Source of the DNA: Theristus sp. LFF4_11 | Lineage: Eukaryota > Nematoda > Chromadorea > Monhysterida > Xyalidae | DNA: 16,578 nt | Direction: 5' to 3' | Assembly: GCA_030248135.1 (NCBI GenBank) | Contig: JASANC010001740.1 | Coordinates: 1-16,578 of the forward strand | Program-made: the position numbers and the translations under genes | Part shown: positions 9,480 through 16,578 of the stretch, piece by piece | Layout: each line of letters starts with the position of its first letter | Numbering within the stretch: the stretch's first letter is position 1 | The notes under the pieces: model-generated | What the model was told of the DNA's origin: nothing | The model's input: only the letters and a program-made list of their open reading frames with translations | Database searches by the model: none

Positions 9480-11282
9480 GTGAGTGAAAGTCTCAAAAGA
9501 ATTTTTAAAATGACCGCTAAAATTTTATGACCGCACGACAATCCTGATGTTCGTTGTTACACGTTGTTGTCCGGTTTTTAGTTTAATGTAAGCAGTTCGT
9601 GTCAGTTGAACAGCCCAAAATTAGTTTCAAGGAAATCGGTTTCGAGTCATTTTTGGGGTATCAGATGAGACTAAGGTAAAACAAAACAAATGTGATTTTC
9701 GAACTCAGCGCTTCGATGCGGTTGTTTTTATTGCCGTTTGTCGGCAAGCGGCGCTTTTGCAAACAAAATTCATAATTCAAATTCATAATAATAATAATAA
9801 TAATAATCAAAATACAAAATAATGAATTTAAAAAACAATGCGGACGATTTTCGGTTTGCAAAAACACGCCTCCAAGATTCAGCGGACTATTCTTTACAAA
9901 AACTAGGAAAAACTAAAAATGCGCTCACATCCTGAGATGTCATTGAATTCAAGGCGCCAGAAGGCAAGTGCAAATCGAAGCCGAAAGTGTTCAATCGGAT
10001 GTGCCCGTGTAGCTGTCGAACGACCGACCAGTTTCGATTGCGAACCTGCTGTGAAACACTGTTGCCTGATTCAGAAGGTGCATGTGCGCGGCAGTTGTGT
10101 CGATACAACGTGACCGAGGAGCAAGTTGGTGGTATTTTCCTCAGAGTCAAGCTGCAGCGCATTTGAATTCAGGGAATCAGCTGATCGGTTGGTGGTCAGG
10201 TCACGTGATGCATGCTTTCTGTACCAGGCATTGCTGTGGGTGGAGCGTCGTCTGTCTTCTTGCACAGAAAACATGCGTCACGTGACCACACCAACCAATC
10301 AGCTGACTCCCTATATAATTTCGAGTTTGACTGTGAGAACTTTTCTATTCTACATCTACAATTCTATTCCACGTGCGAGATGCACGTCAGACAGCGAGTC
10401 AACAGCAAAATAAACAGCGACACGATTTCGCAAAAAAAAAACTCAAACCAATCAAAATGTCACCTCTACAACCGCGAACGTTTGGCTTGCCCACTCATGG
10501 TGTCTTACACTTCTCTGGTATCATGCCGTGCGCTGCAGAATAAAACTGACTGACTGAACGTTTCACACCGTGCAGCTCCACTCCGCAGCCGTTCAGTCGT
10601 GCGCTCAGCACACCACCACCTGGTTGTACTGCGCTTCGGACACACGACGTGCGGCAGTGGACTGCTGCCAACGACGGCGCATGCCGCCCGTCTGTGTGCC
10701 GCTGTGCGACGGACGCGCGCTACAGCGGTGCACGGCGGCAGAGCTGCTGCCGGCCGTCTGCGGCGCGCACGTGCACGTCAGTCCGAAACACGCACCACCG
10801 CGCTGATTGGCCGGGGGCTATTTGGAATTTTGCATTGCGTCACCGCTCCGTACCGCAGGACGTTCATACAGCATTGATCGGAGTTTTCTGCTTTTTTGCG
10901 GAATTAATGGATGGATGGATTGATTCGCTGATTCGCCAAAATGCCCCGCCAGTCAGCAGGACGGTGTTCTCGATCGGTATCGTTGTGTTTGGACAAATGG
11001 CCTTACACACCGGCGCACGCGCTTGGCTGGCTGACGTTTTGTGACCTGAATACGCTAAAATAGCCAAGCAATTCGTATGATGAGAAAAGCAACCAATCAG
11101 CGTGTTTGTGAAAAAACTTGACGCATCTAAACTAAGCCTGAGCGAAAAGAAGTTTTTCCAACTTACAGGGTGTCCTGGAATGTTTGCGCCAGTCGCTGAC
11201 GGAAGTGATTCGGTGGGATCCACATTGGCGGGGTTGCGCGAATTTGCGGCAGTTTACCGGTGATTATTTTGAGGACTCTTGA
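9297..11282 (+). CDS. Small secreted cysteine-rich DB-module protein (4 exons)
   Basis: Proposed exons are 9297-9479, 9954-10124, 10576-10776 and 11169-11282, giving 222 residues. Every intron falls between codons. Residues 1-19 form a signal peptide (PRIFPLVSATFVLLISV), followed by a charged stretch. Exons 2 and 3 make a DB module (Pfam DB pattern): CC-x(8)-C-x(3)-LCRYNVTEE, then YCAS-D-x(6)-CC-x-RRRMPPVCVPLCDG. The predicted chain has 20 cysteines, an even number that fits disulphide bonding outside the cell. DB modules are best known from ecdysozoan secreted and Ig/Fn3 cell-surface proteins; their function is poorly understood. No Ig or Fn3 domain was seen here. Exons 2 and 3 are the surest, exon 4 the least. 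An AATAAA lies at 11534. Confidence 0.72.
9784..9807. repeat. (TAA)n microsatellite in DB-gene intron 1
   Basis: A run of about seven ATA/TAA units, TCATAATAATAATAATAATA and onward. Confidence 0.9.
9954..10124 (+). CDS. DB-module gene exon 2: first half of the DB module
   Basis: A 57-codon exon with eight cysteines. It encodes KVFNRMCPCSC, RLRTCCETLLP and CARQLCRYNVTEEQ, the last matching the usual 'CC...lP..C...LCrYn.T.e' first half of DB modules. The donor is CAA|GTTGGT at 10125. The acceptor after AAG at 9953 is weak in pyrimidines but is the choice that fits the phase of exon 1; the frame is open back to 9936. Confidence 0.72.
10125..10575 (+). other. DB-module gene intron 2, carrying a hairpin MITE
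   Basis: The intron runs from GTTGGT to CCGTGCAG and joins the two halves of the DB module. It holds the hairpin at 10165-10321, a TATATAA stretch (10312-10318) and two AATAAA hexamers (near 10393 and 10543) in sense orientation. Use of those hexamers would truncate the transcript inside the module. Confidence 0.6.
10165..10321. mobile_element. Hairpin MITE, copy B, in DB-gene intron 2
   Basis: The left arm (AGGGAATCAGCTGATCGGTT and onward) pairs with the right arm (CACGTGACCACACCAACC, AATCAGCTGACTCCCT). Both arms carry GTCACGTGA and GCATG. It shares the core TTCTGTACCAGGCATTGCTG with copy C (TTCTGTGCAGGCACTGCTG) and TGATGCATGC with copy A. No clean target duplication was identified. Confidence 0.7.
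10576..10776 (+). CDS. DB-module gene exon 3: second half of the DB module
   Basis: A strongly GC-rich 67-codon exon between the acceptor CCGTGCAG and the donor CAC|GTCAGT (10777; GTGCAC at 10771 is an alternative). It encodes WLYCASDTRRAAVDCCQ and RRRMPPVCVPLCDG and then two more cysteines (QRC, AVC). The CAS-D-CC-P-C-LC spacing is the C-terminal half of the DB module. Two other frames are also open here, which is expected in GC-rich exons and not taken as overlapping genes. Confidence 0.75.
11169..11282 (+). CDS. DB-module gene, proposed last exon
   Basis: A very good acceptor (AGTTTTTCCAACTTACAG, ends 11168) opens a frame reading GVLECLRQSLTEVIRW, further residues including a second cysteine, then FEDS and TGA. 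The phase agrees with exon 3, and two cysteines bring the total to an even number. No homology is recognised, so the assignment rests on splice signal, phase and composition. A second open frame starts CPGMFAPVADG. Confidence 0.45.
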   Translation, partial: GVLECLRQSLTEVIRWDPHWRGCANLRQFTGDYFEDS

Positions 11283-11533
11283 AAACATATCCACATGTTT
11301 TTGTGATAAAAAAATAGTCAAATGCTGAGCTGAATTGATACCAATCAACCGGTTGCGGGATGCCATCGCGCGTGTGGTGTGCTGTGTTGCGGAAAACCAC
11401 GACACTCGGAGCACGGTACACCGCAACGTGTCTCGCACACTGAGCAGAACTAAAGCCGACTAAAAAAGTGCACTAAAACAAAGTATCCTATTTTCGACGG
11501 TGATTAACTATACAATCCGGGTTAGCGCGTCCA

Positions 11534-11539
11534 AATAAA
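11534..11539 (+). terminator. Possible polyadenylation signal of the DB-module gene
   Basis: AATAAA about 250 bases after the proposed stop codon, in sense orientation and just before a SINE insertion. Plausible position, no other support. Confidence 0.4.
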
Positions 11540-11586
11540 CCCGAGTGTTACAATACCGAATCCGAACATTTTGGGAGTGATAACGC

Positions 11587-11769
11587 TCTGGGAGTGATGG
11601 GAGTCACCCTCGTCTGTGCGCTCGGGGGATCGAGCCCCGCCGAGGGGTGTATAGGCACTTAATGACTGAGAAAACTCGATGGGCGCCCTACTCAGTGGCG
11701 TTCTGTACGCTTCTCTGGGTTAGCCCTGGCTAAAAACATCGCCTAAAAATCCCAACAACAACAACAAAA
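11587..11769 (+). mobile_element. tRNA-like SINE with a CAA-repeat tail
   Basis: The head has a polymerase III A-box-like TGGGAGTGATGG (11589-11600) and a B-box-like GGATCGAGCCC (11627-11637) within a GC-rich stem. The body ends in CCTAAAAATCCCAACAACAAC and A-rich sequence. The 7-bp repeat ATAACGC flanks it at 11580-11586 and 11770-11776, as expected for LINE-mediated insertion. It is not a functional tRNA: no complete cloverleaf or acceptor stem is seen. Confidence 0.62.
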
Positions 11770-11787
11770 ATAACGCGCGCCTTTACC

Positions 11788-11975
11788 GGAAGCTCCATAG
11801 TACCCCGCCTCCCAGCGGTGCTAAACGCGCACCATTTGCCACGGACCCATATGTCTGCACCAGGAAACGCAGCCAATATGACTGCCATGCAACTCTTGGC
11901 GTAACAACGCCGAGCTGGTCCGAGTTGTAACACTCGGCAGCCGCAAAATCAACCAACAACAAGCAAATAAACCAA
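11788..11975. repeat. Interspersed repeat, copy 1
   Basis: Diverged copy of a sequence that recurs in the last NAP1 intron (14391-14505 plus 14731-14840). Shared blocks include CCGCCTCxCAGCGG, AAACGCGCACCAT and CAGCCGCAAAA followed by AACCAACAACAAGCA. This copy is uninterrupted, starts just after the SINE and has no known family. Confidence 0.6.
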
Positions 11976-11979
11976 TCGG

Positions 11980-14139
11980 GGCGATTGATTGACAACCAGT
12001 GGGCAAATCAGCTGATCACATTCAAAACTTGCGTTTGGCCAGCCAGTTGGGATGCGCGGAATGGGAATAGGCCAAAAAACGTTCACATAATACGTCAGAT
12101 AACAGACGTTGTTCTCGTCTGAATTCAAATCGCACCTTTTCTACCCAAAAACCCTCTCCGACGAAGTCTCTCACCGAATTTTTATTCATCACAAATTTCA
12201 AAATAACCGCAGATTTGAGAAACTGAATGATTCGAGCAAAATTCGGAGCCAAATACGAGTGATTACGAAAAAAACGTGGTCAAAGGAAAAGAAAATGAAA
12301 CACGTTTCTCTAATTTCAAAAGAACAAACATCTTATCAAGAAAATATCAAAGTGTGGAAACATCAAATTTCGCAAAACTCCAACCGCTTAATATCCCACG
12401 ATTTATCACCGTCAAGGACGAAATCATAAAATCAAGTACCCCAAAACTTGGCGTTTATTGGTGTGCTCAAAATATGCTCAAAATTTAGACTGGATGTCGA
12501 AAAACTTGAACACTTGAACAGAAACTGCAGCTTGATAGAATCTTTAAATACATTTTTTGATAATGCCGCCATTTTTACTTATAATATAATTTTTACCTGA
12601 AAAACAAACTGTTAAGAAAATAATGTCAAAAACAGAGTTCAACCGGGCAAAATCACTTAAAATTGGTCTGCAGATGAATAAAAAAACATCAATCCAGATA
12701 ATGAAAAAACTTGAATCGGAAAGCCTGATTACGTGGTGCTAATAAAAAAAAACAACAAAATAACCGTTTTCCCATCATCGACAAAGAAAATAACCAGATT
12801 TCAAATGAAAAAAAACACATCAAAGTGTTCGCAAAAATGTAAAATGACCCATTGAAAAACATGGTTAACCGGCATTTAACGTAAACTGACTCAGTCACAC
12901 GAAAACAACAGCAACAACAAACAAACACTGAAAAAACACAAAGAAAACAACAAACGGACCAACGCACCAACCACAGCAAACGCCATAGAACAAGACACTT
13001 GCACAAAGTAACCAAAAGTGGATTGGAGTTTTTATGTCAACTTTCTACCCTCACATACTGTGAACGAACAACGTGGAAAGGCAAAATATAGTCTGTCTCC
13101 TGGAACCTGTCAGCTACAAATGACGTCACGTGCGTCAAATGACCGATTTTCTTTCTAACCAAACAGACAATCGTCATAAAATGTTTTTCTCCAAGTGACA
13201 AAAGCAATTCATTCACAAAGAAAACTGGAACAAAAAAACGCGAAACGAAATTTCGCTTAGCTTAGATGGCAAACCACCAGGTAATTTTGACAAAACGTTA
13301 CCCAAAAATAGTCTTCGTGACGACTAACAGAAACATCGAGATGATGAAAATTTTGAAGTTTAATAATACAGAAACTACGATATCAACTGCGTGAGGTTGG
13401 ACGCACGAACAAAGAAACGGTAAAATGTGAGATGAAAAACGAATCTGGACACAGTTGGTTTATCGTATTTTTTTGTTTTAGGGTAGCGCTGTCTCCTTCT
13501 GACATCCGTGACAGAAAACTGAAATTAGAAAAAATCTATTGACTTTGTTTGTACTTTTGTGAAAAAAACGAGACTGACATGAGTTCTCGTTTTCACGACT
13601 AAAAATTATCCATCCCCTTCCGTTAACTTTGTGTTTTCTATACTTGTATCGGCTAGTCAACCAATTGAATCAGCCGCTGCGGAGACAAAAAAAGTCACCC
13701 TTTCAGTTTGTAAACAAACAAAACATCAACAACAAATAACATAACAGACGGGCTGACATAAAAGCGAGCGGAAAACTGGCGCAGTTCGCGCTTTTTTGCT
13801 GCGATTTTTGCAGTTTTTGATGTTTGCTGAGAACGCAACAAGTTTCGAAACGCGAATTGATGCGCGCTGGTATCTGTGCAGGCCAGACGGCAAAAAATGC
13901 AACAGAAAAAAACTGTAATCTAGTGCAACTCTGAAATCGGCAAAAGCAGCATAAATTGTCGAATTCCAACGTCAAAAACAACCATCAGAATCGAAAACGT
14001 ACCGAAAAACAAATCGGCCGTGTTGCTACAGTGACGAGACGCGCGTCAAAATTCGATGGATTTTGTGATTCAATAAAAAATGAAAAGTTTCAGCGGAACA
14101 CCCGGACAAAAAAATAACGCGATTCATTTGTTCTACGGC
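11980..14139. other. Intergenic stretch between the two 3' gene ends, no gene recognised
   Basis: AT-rich, with long A/C-rich low-complexity sequence from about 12740 to 13010 (AACAACAAA-type runs). A 106-codon open frame at 12109-12429 shows no domain, codon bias or splice context and is not called. A TGACGTCACGTG motif lies at 13121-13132. It must also hold the NAP1 3'UTR at its right end, but no minus-strand AATAAA was found in the first 1.6 kb. Confidence 0.55.
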
Positions 14140-14187
14140 CTAGTCCTCATCGTCTTCGTCGTCGTCGTCTTCTTCGTCCAAGTCCTC
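14140..14187 (-). CDS. Nap1: NAP1 last exon, acidic tail
   Basis: The acceptor GTTTTCTAG is followed by 15 codons, EDLDEEDDDDEDDED, and TAG (14142-14140). Phase and acidic composition match the NAP1 C-terminal tail, which modulates histone binding. The run is nearly pure GAC/GAA/GAT repeats, so its length could vary by slippage. Confidence 0.9.
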   Translation of the reverse strand, partial: EDLDEEDDDDEDDED

Positions 14188-16373
14188 CTAGAAAACAACA
14201 CAAAGCAATGCCTTGTACTTGTTTCGGCTGTCCATTTCTCGTATTCATCACCACAATCAAATCAACCGAATAGTATGTATAAAACGTGATGTCTTTCCAG
14301 TTATGGCCATAATGGAGAATAGGGATGGGGATGGGGGCGTCATCAGTGATATGTTTCTATTAAACCAAGCAAAAGACAGGGGGTGATGTTGTGGAAGCTG
14401 AGCTTCTTGGCATCCCGGCAGGTGCACTTGCATCCGCCGCCTCACAGCGGACGCTACAAACGCGCACCATATGTCGCAGGAAAAGCAGCAATGTGACTAT
14501 TGTGATTTTATTCAAACGTGTCCGGACTAACGTGACGTCATTTTATTTAAAAACGCCCGTTTGTCAAAGTACAGGCACTAAAATGTCAGTTTGGTGTGAC
14601 TGATTCGACATTCACCATTTGTTTAGGGAAGAAATCGGCTAAACGGATAGTCTGGTTTGCTGTGAACGACAAGCGCATGTTTTGTGGCACATGACGTCAT
14701 TTCAGTGGGACACGTTTAAAAAAATAGGCCATACCATCATGCAGCTCTCGGCGCAACGCCAACCAAGCTGACACAGCAACACTCGCCAGCCGCAAAAACA
14801 ACAACAACCAACAACAAGCAGAAACAAGCGGATTACCCAATAGAAAAAATGATGGCGAAACTAGCAAGACAAAACTGACATCGAAGTCGTCATCGATCGA
14901 TTCGTCCACCTCCACCGCCTCGCCCGTGTAGCACAGCACGGCGCGCGGGATCAGCGTGTCGCGAAACGCCTGGCCGATCTCGAAATCAGAGTGCAACAGC
15001 ATGCGTGTCTCCTCGTCCTGCGCGATTGCGATAGAGCAGTGTACGGTTTTGCGGTTTCGTTGTTTGTTTGTTTCTCCACTGTTTTAGTCACAGTACGCCC
15101 CGTTGGCCACTACACTATGCAATTTTACCCATTCACCCATATGCACCAAACTGCTATCGGATTTTCTGAAACCGGTCAGGAGGGGGGTAGGCGTAGGGGT
15201 ATCGACGGGTACAGTATTACTGATAAATTTAAAAAAAATATTTGAAAAAACCCCACCATGCTCTCCGAGTTCGTCGTCTCGTGTGCGGGCGGATCGAAGA
15301 AATTGAAGAAACTGTCTGCCTTGACTTCCTTTGTGACGAATCTCGTCTGCGCCTTGTTCTTGTGCTTCTGCTTCTTTTTGATGAGCTTCACCGTCACGTT
15401 CTTGCCGGGTTTCCAGTCGATTTTGCAGCTGGAAAAGAAATCGGGCGCGGTTTAGAGAGAGAGAGCTGAGATTTGTGGTTTGTTGGCGAATTTTAACAGG
15501 GTTACAGTGCAACTTTTATAATATATCCAACTGTGGGGTTGGTTGAGAGGCAAGCATTCTGTGCAGGCACTGCTGTGGAGGTTGCCCGACAGAACGCCAT
15601 GCATGCACGTGACCAATCACGAACCAATCAGGCAGTTGGTTGGATATATTTTAGGGTTACACACGGTAGCTTCATCGGAATGAATACCGCGCTGCTCATA
15701 CTGCAGCCTGAATAATACAGAGTGATCAAAATAAACCGTCAATACAAAATTGCAGGCTAAAATTTTTATTGGTTAAAGGTGAGGCGAAAATTTCAACTAT
15801 CAGATAAATTTCTAGAAAAAAATGAACACAAAAAAAACCGACAAACACGCACGAACCCGGCGCACGAGACGATCTCCGGTCCGTCGAACTCGAACGGATC
15901 CTCCTCAGTCGGCACACACGTCATTCCATATTCCTTCGTCAGCACCGTGTTCGTGAAGAATTCGTTCGACGAGAAATGGAAATCGAGACGGAATTTCTGG
16001 ACAAGCAAAGAATTTTGTCCGAAATGAGAAAAGAACGACAATTTATTACGACATGTTTACATTCAGTTGAAAACGTGATTCAATTTATTTATCAAGACTT
16101 GATTCTGGCCGTGGCCGGACTGCTGTGCACCACTGGACAACAACAGACAACAGTTTTTTTATTTATTTATCATTGAACATCGCCCACATGGCCACAGTTC
16201 ACATGAACGCAAATGAAACGAGCGTTCTGGATTACTTGTACTTTCTGGTTCATCTTAACGCCGAATTTCAGTCGATTCGAACAAGCAAACATCCATCAGA
16301 AACGTACCATTGGGTCTTTCAATAGCGTCAACGTGACGTCGGTCAAATGCTTCAATATCGGCTCGTCACCTTC
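14140..16373 (-). CDS. Nap1: Nucleosome assembly protein 1 (NAP1 family histone chaperone), 5' end outside the window (5 exons)
   Basis: On the minus strand, exons 16373-16308, 15996-15857, 15428-15257, 15017-14880 and 14187-14140 join without frame breaks to give the last 187 residues. Recognisable NAP1 blocks in order: EGDEPILKHL; FRLDFHFSSNEFFTNTVLTK; EEDPFEFDGPEI; CKIDWKPGKNVTVK with the basic nuclear-localisation stretch KKKQKHKNK; KADSFFNFFDPP; DFEIGQAFRDTLIPRAVL; TGEAVEVDE; and an acidic tail. The family shuttles H2A-H2B (and H3-H4) between cytoplasm and nucleus and assembles nucleosomes; the residues seen form the beta-sheet half of the earmuff-shaped fold. The long dimerisation helix is upstream of the window. 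Unusual points: the tail is a short DE-run (EDLDEEDDDDEDDED) and lacks the C-terminal CaaX box of many animal NAP1 proteins. Confidence 0.96.
14391..14840. repeat. Interspersed repeat, copy 2, split by a nested MITE
   Basis: Blocks 14391-14505 and about 14731-14840 line up in order with the single copy at 11788-11975. The repeat breaks after AATGTGACTA (matching AATATGACTG in copy 1) and resumes at CATGCAGCTCTCGG (matching CATGCAACTCTTGG). Confidence 0.6.
14514..14717. mobile_element. MITE with AAACGTGTCC terminal inverted repeats
   Basis: AAACGTGTCC at 14514-14523 is repeated in reverse complement at 14708-14717. Further in, both arms have TGACGTCAT (14533, 14692) and a CGCxxGTTTGTC/GACAAGCGC pair. 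About 204 bp, no coding capacity. It sits inside another repeat; no clear target duplication was seen. Confidence 0.6.
14880..15017 (-). CDS. Nap1: NAP1 exon (DFEIG, LIPRAVL, TGEA block)
   Basis: A 46-codon exon, acceptor ATCGCGCAG and donor GAT|GTCAGT. It encodes DEETRMLLHSDFEIGQAF, RDTLIPRAVLCYTGEAVEVD and ends ESIDDDFD. It corresponds to the AADFEIGHFLRERIIPRSVL and FTGEAIEDDD part of NAP1L1. Confidence 0.95.
15257..15428 (-). CDS. Nap1: NAP1 exon (CKIDWK, NLS-like stretch, FFNFF block)
   Basis: After the acceptor TCTTTTCCAG, one base completes a glycine codon, then 57 codons read CKIDWKPGKNVTVKLI, KKKQKHKNK and KADSFFNFFDPP, ending NSESM at the donor ATG|GTGGGG. KIDWK and NDSFFNFF are strong NAP1 signatures. 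Confidence 0.96.
15429..15856 (-). other. NAP1 intron carrying a hairpin MITE
   Basis: Intron between the FTN-VLTK and CKIDWK exons. It contains MITE copy C (15507-15652) and an inner CT/GA run near 15455-15467. Confidence 0.8.
15507..15652. mobile_element. Hairpin MITE, copy C, in a NAP1 intron
   Basis: The left arm (TATAATATATCCAACTG) pairs with the right arm (CAGTTGGTTGGATATATT). It contains ATTCTGTGCAGGCACTGCTG, CATGCATGCACGTGACCAAT and two CCAATCA motifs. The 9-bp direct repeat AGGGTTACA flanks it (15498-15506 and 15653-15661), probably an 8-9 bp target duplication. Confidence 0.72.
15857..15996 (-). CDS. Nap1: NAP1 exon (FHF-NE-FTN-VLTK block)
   Basis: The acceptor GCTTGTCCAG is followed by KFRLDFHFSSNEFFTNTVL and then TKEYGMTCVP, EEDPFEFDGPEIVSCA. 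It ends with two bases of a glycine codon at the donor GG|GTTCGT; the next exon supplies the third. Confidence 0.95.
16308..16373 (-). CDS. Nap1: NAP1 exon (EGDEPILKHL block)
   Basis: A 22-codon exon on the minus strand between the acceptor TTTTTTGCAG and the donor ATG|GTACGT. It encodes EGDEPILKHLTDVTLTLL and then KDPM, matching EHDEPILKHLKDI in NAP1L1. Both ends fall between codons. The next upstream exon (expected GIPEFW block) is not found before the window ends. Confidence 0.92.
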
Positions 16374-16578
16374 CTGCAAAAAATCATTTTTTTAATTCTT
16401 CAATTTCTTTTTTTTACCATTCATTTTTTTAGTTTTTTGTGTGCCCCAGTCGTCAAAATCGAACGACGACGAAATCATCGGAAGAAACCCCAATTTTTTA
16501 TAGATTTTTCTTTCGGCGATTGCGTGAAGGCGACTCTCATGAATGCTGGCATTCATGAAGCAGTGTTTTAGTGACGCG
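16374..16578. other. NAP1 upstream intron (partial), with a 10-bp palindrome
   Basis: T-rich intron sequence running to the window edge. TCATGAATGC (16537-16546) and GCATTCATGA (16549-16558) form an inverted repeat with a 2-base spacer. The last 30 bases resemble 2675-2704 in the NK2.1 3'UTR. Confidence 0.5.

Larger units (their letters stand above)
14188..14879 (-). other. NAP1 last intron with nested repeats
   Basis: A 692-base intron. It holds interspersed repeat copy 2, itself split by a MITE at 14514-14717. Confidence 0.8.

Noticed and set aside
10795..11110. Inverted CGCTGATTGG/CCAATCAGCG pair suggesting another MITE
   Set aside because: Only about 10 bases match well and the arms do not extend; too weak to call.
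11587..11660. A working tRNA gene
   Set aside because: Only A- and B-box-like motifs are present; no complete cloverleaf, and a SINE tail follows.
11783..11995. Minus-strand frame with a signal-peptide-like start (WFICLLLVDFAAAE)
   Set aside because: It lies in an interspersed repeat whose second copy does not keep the frame.
12109..12429. 106-codon plus-strand open frame
   Set aside because: AT-rich, with no motifs, no codon bias like the three real genes and no splice partners.

Overview
This is animal nuclear DNA: intron-split genes with GT-AG boundaries and GC-rich exons set in AT-rich, repeat-bearing intergenic sequence. Three protein genes can be read by joining exons. The DB-module gene in the middle points to an ecdysozoan (arthropod, nematode, tardigrade or relative), but no exact taxon can be fixed from the sequence alone.

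Layout. (1) About 56-2632, plus strand: the 3' four exons of an NK2.1-class homeobox gene (NKX2-1/TTF-1 in vertebrates, scarecrow in Drosophila). Its homeobox is split over three exons, and the gene has an NK2-specific domain and a 3'UTR ending near 3340. One exon carries an in-frame TAA just before the homeodomain. (2) 3340-9290: intergenic, with a 601-bp foldback transposon (5160-5760), several hairpin elements and a CRE-like palindrome cluster. (3) 9297-11282, plus strand: a four-exon gene for a small secreted, cysteine-rich DB-module protein, with a hairpin element in its second intron. (4) 11290-14139: intergenic, with a tRNA-like SINE, an older repeat and long A/C-rich tracts. (5) 14140-16373, minus strand: the last five exons of a nucleosome assembly protein 1 (NAP1) gene. 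Its introns hold two of the repeat families seen elsewhere in the window.

The three genes have unrelated jobs (forebrain/pharynx-type transcription factor, secreted protein, histone chaperone), and nothing suggests a shared pathway. The most notable signals are the in-frame stop and two homeobox introns of the NK2.1 gene, a local excess of NK2 binding-site matches (CACTTGA) in and around that gene, the foldback element with tandem repeats in its arms and a 9-bp target duplication, and a hairpin element family carrying CCAAT motifs that has entered two of the three genes.
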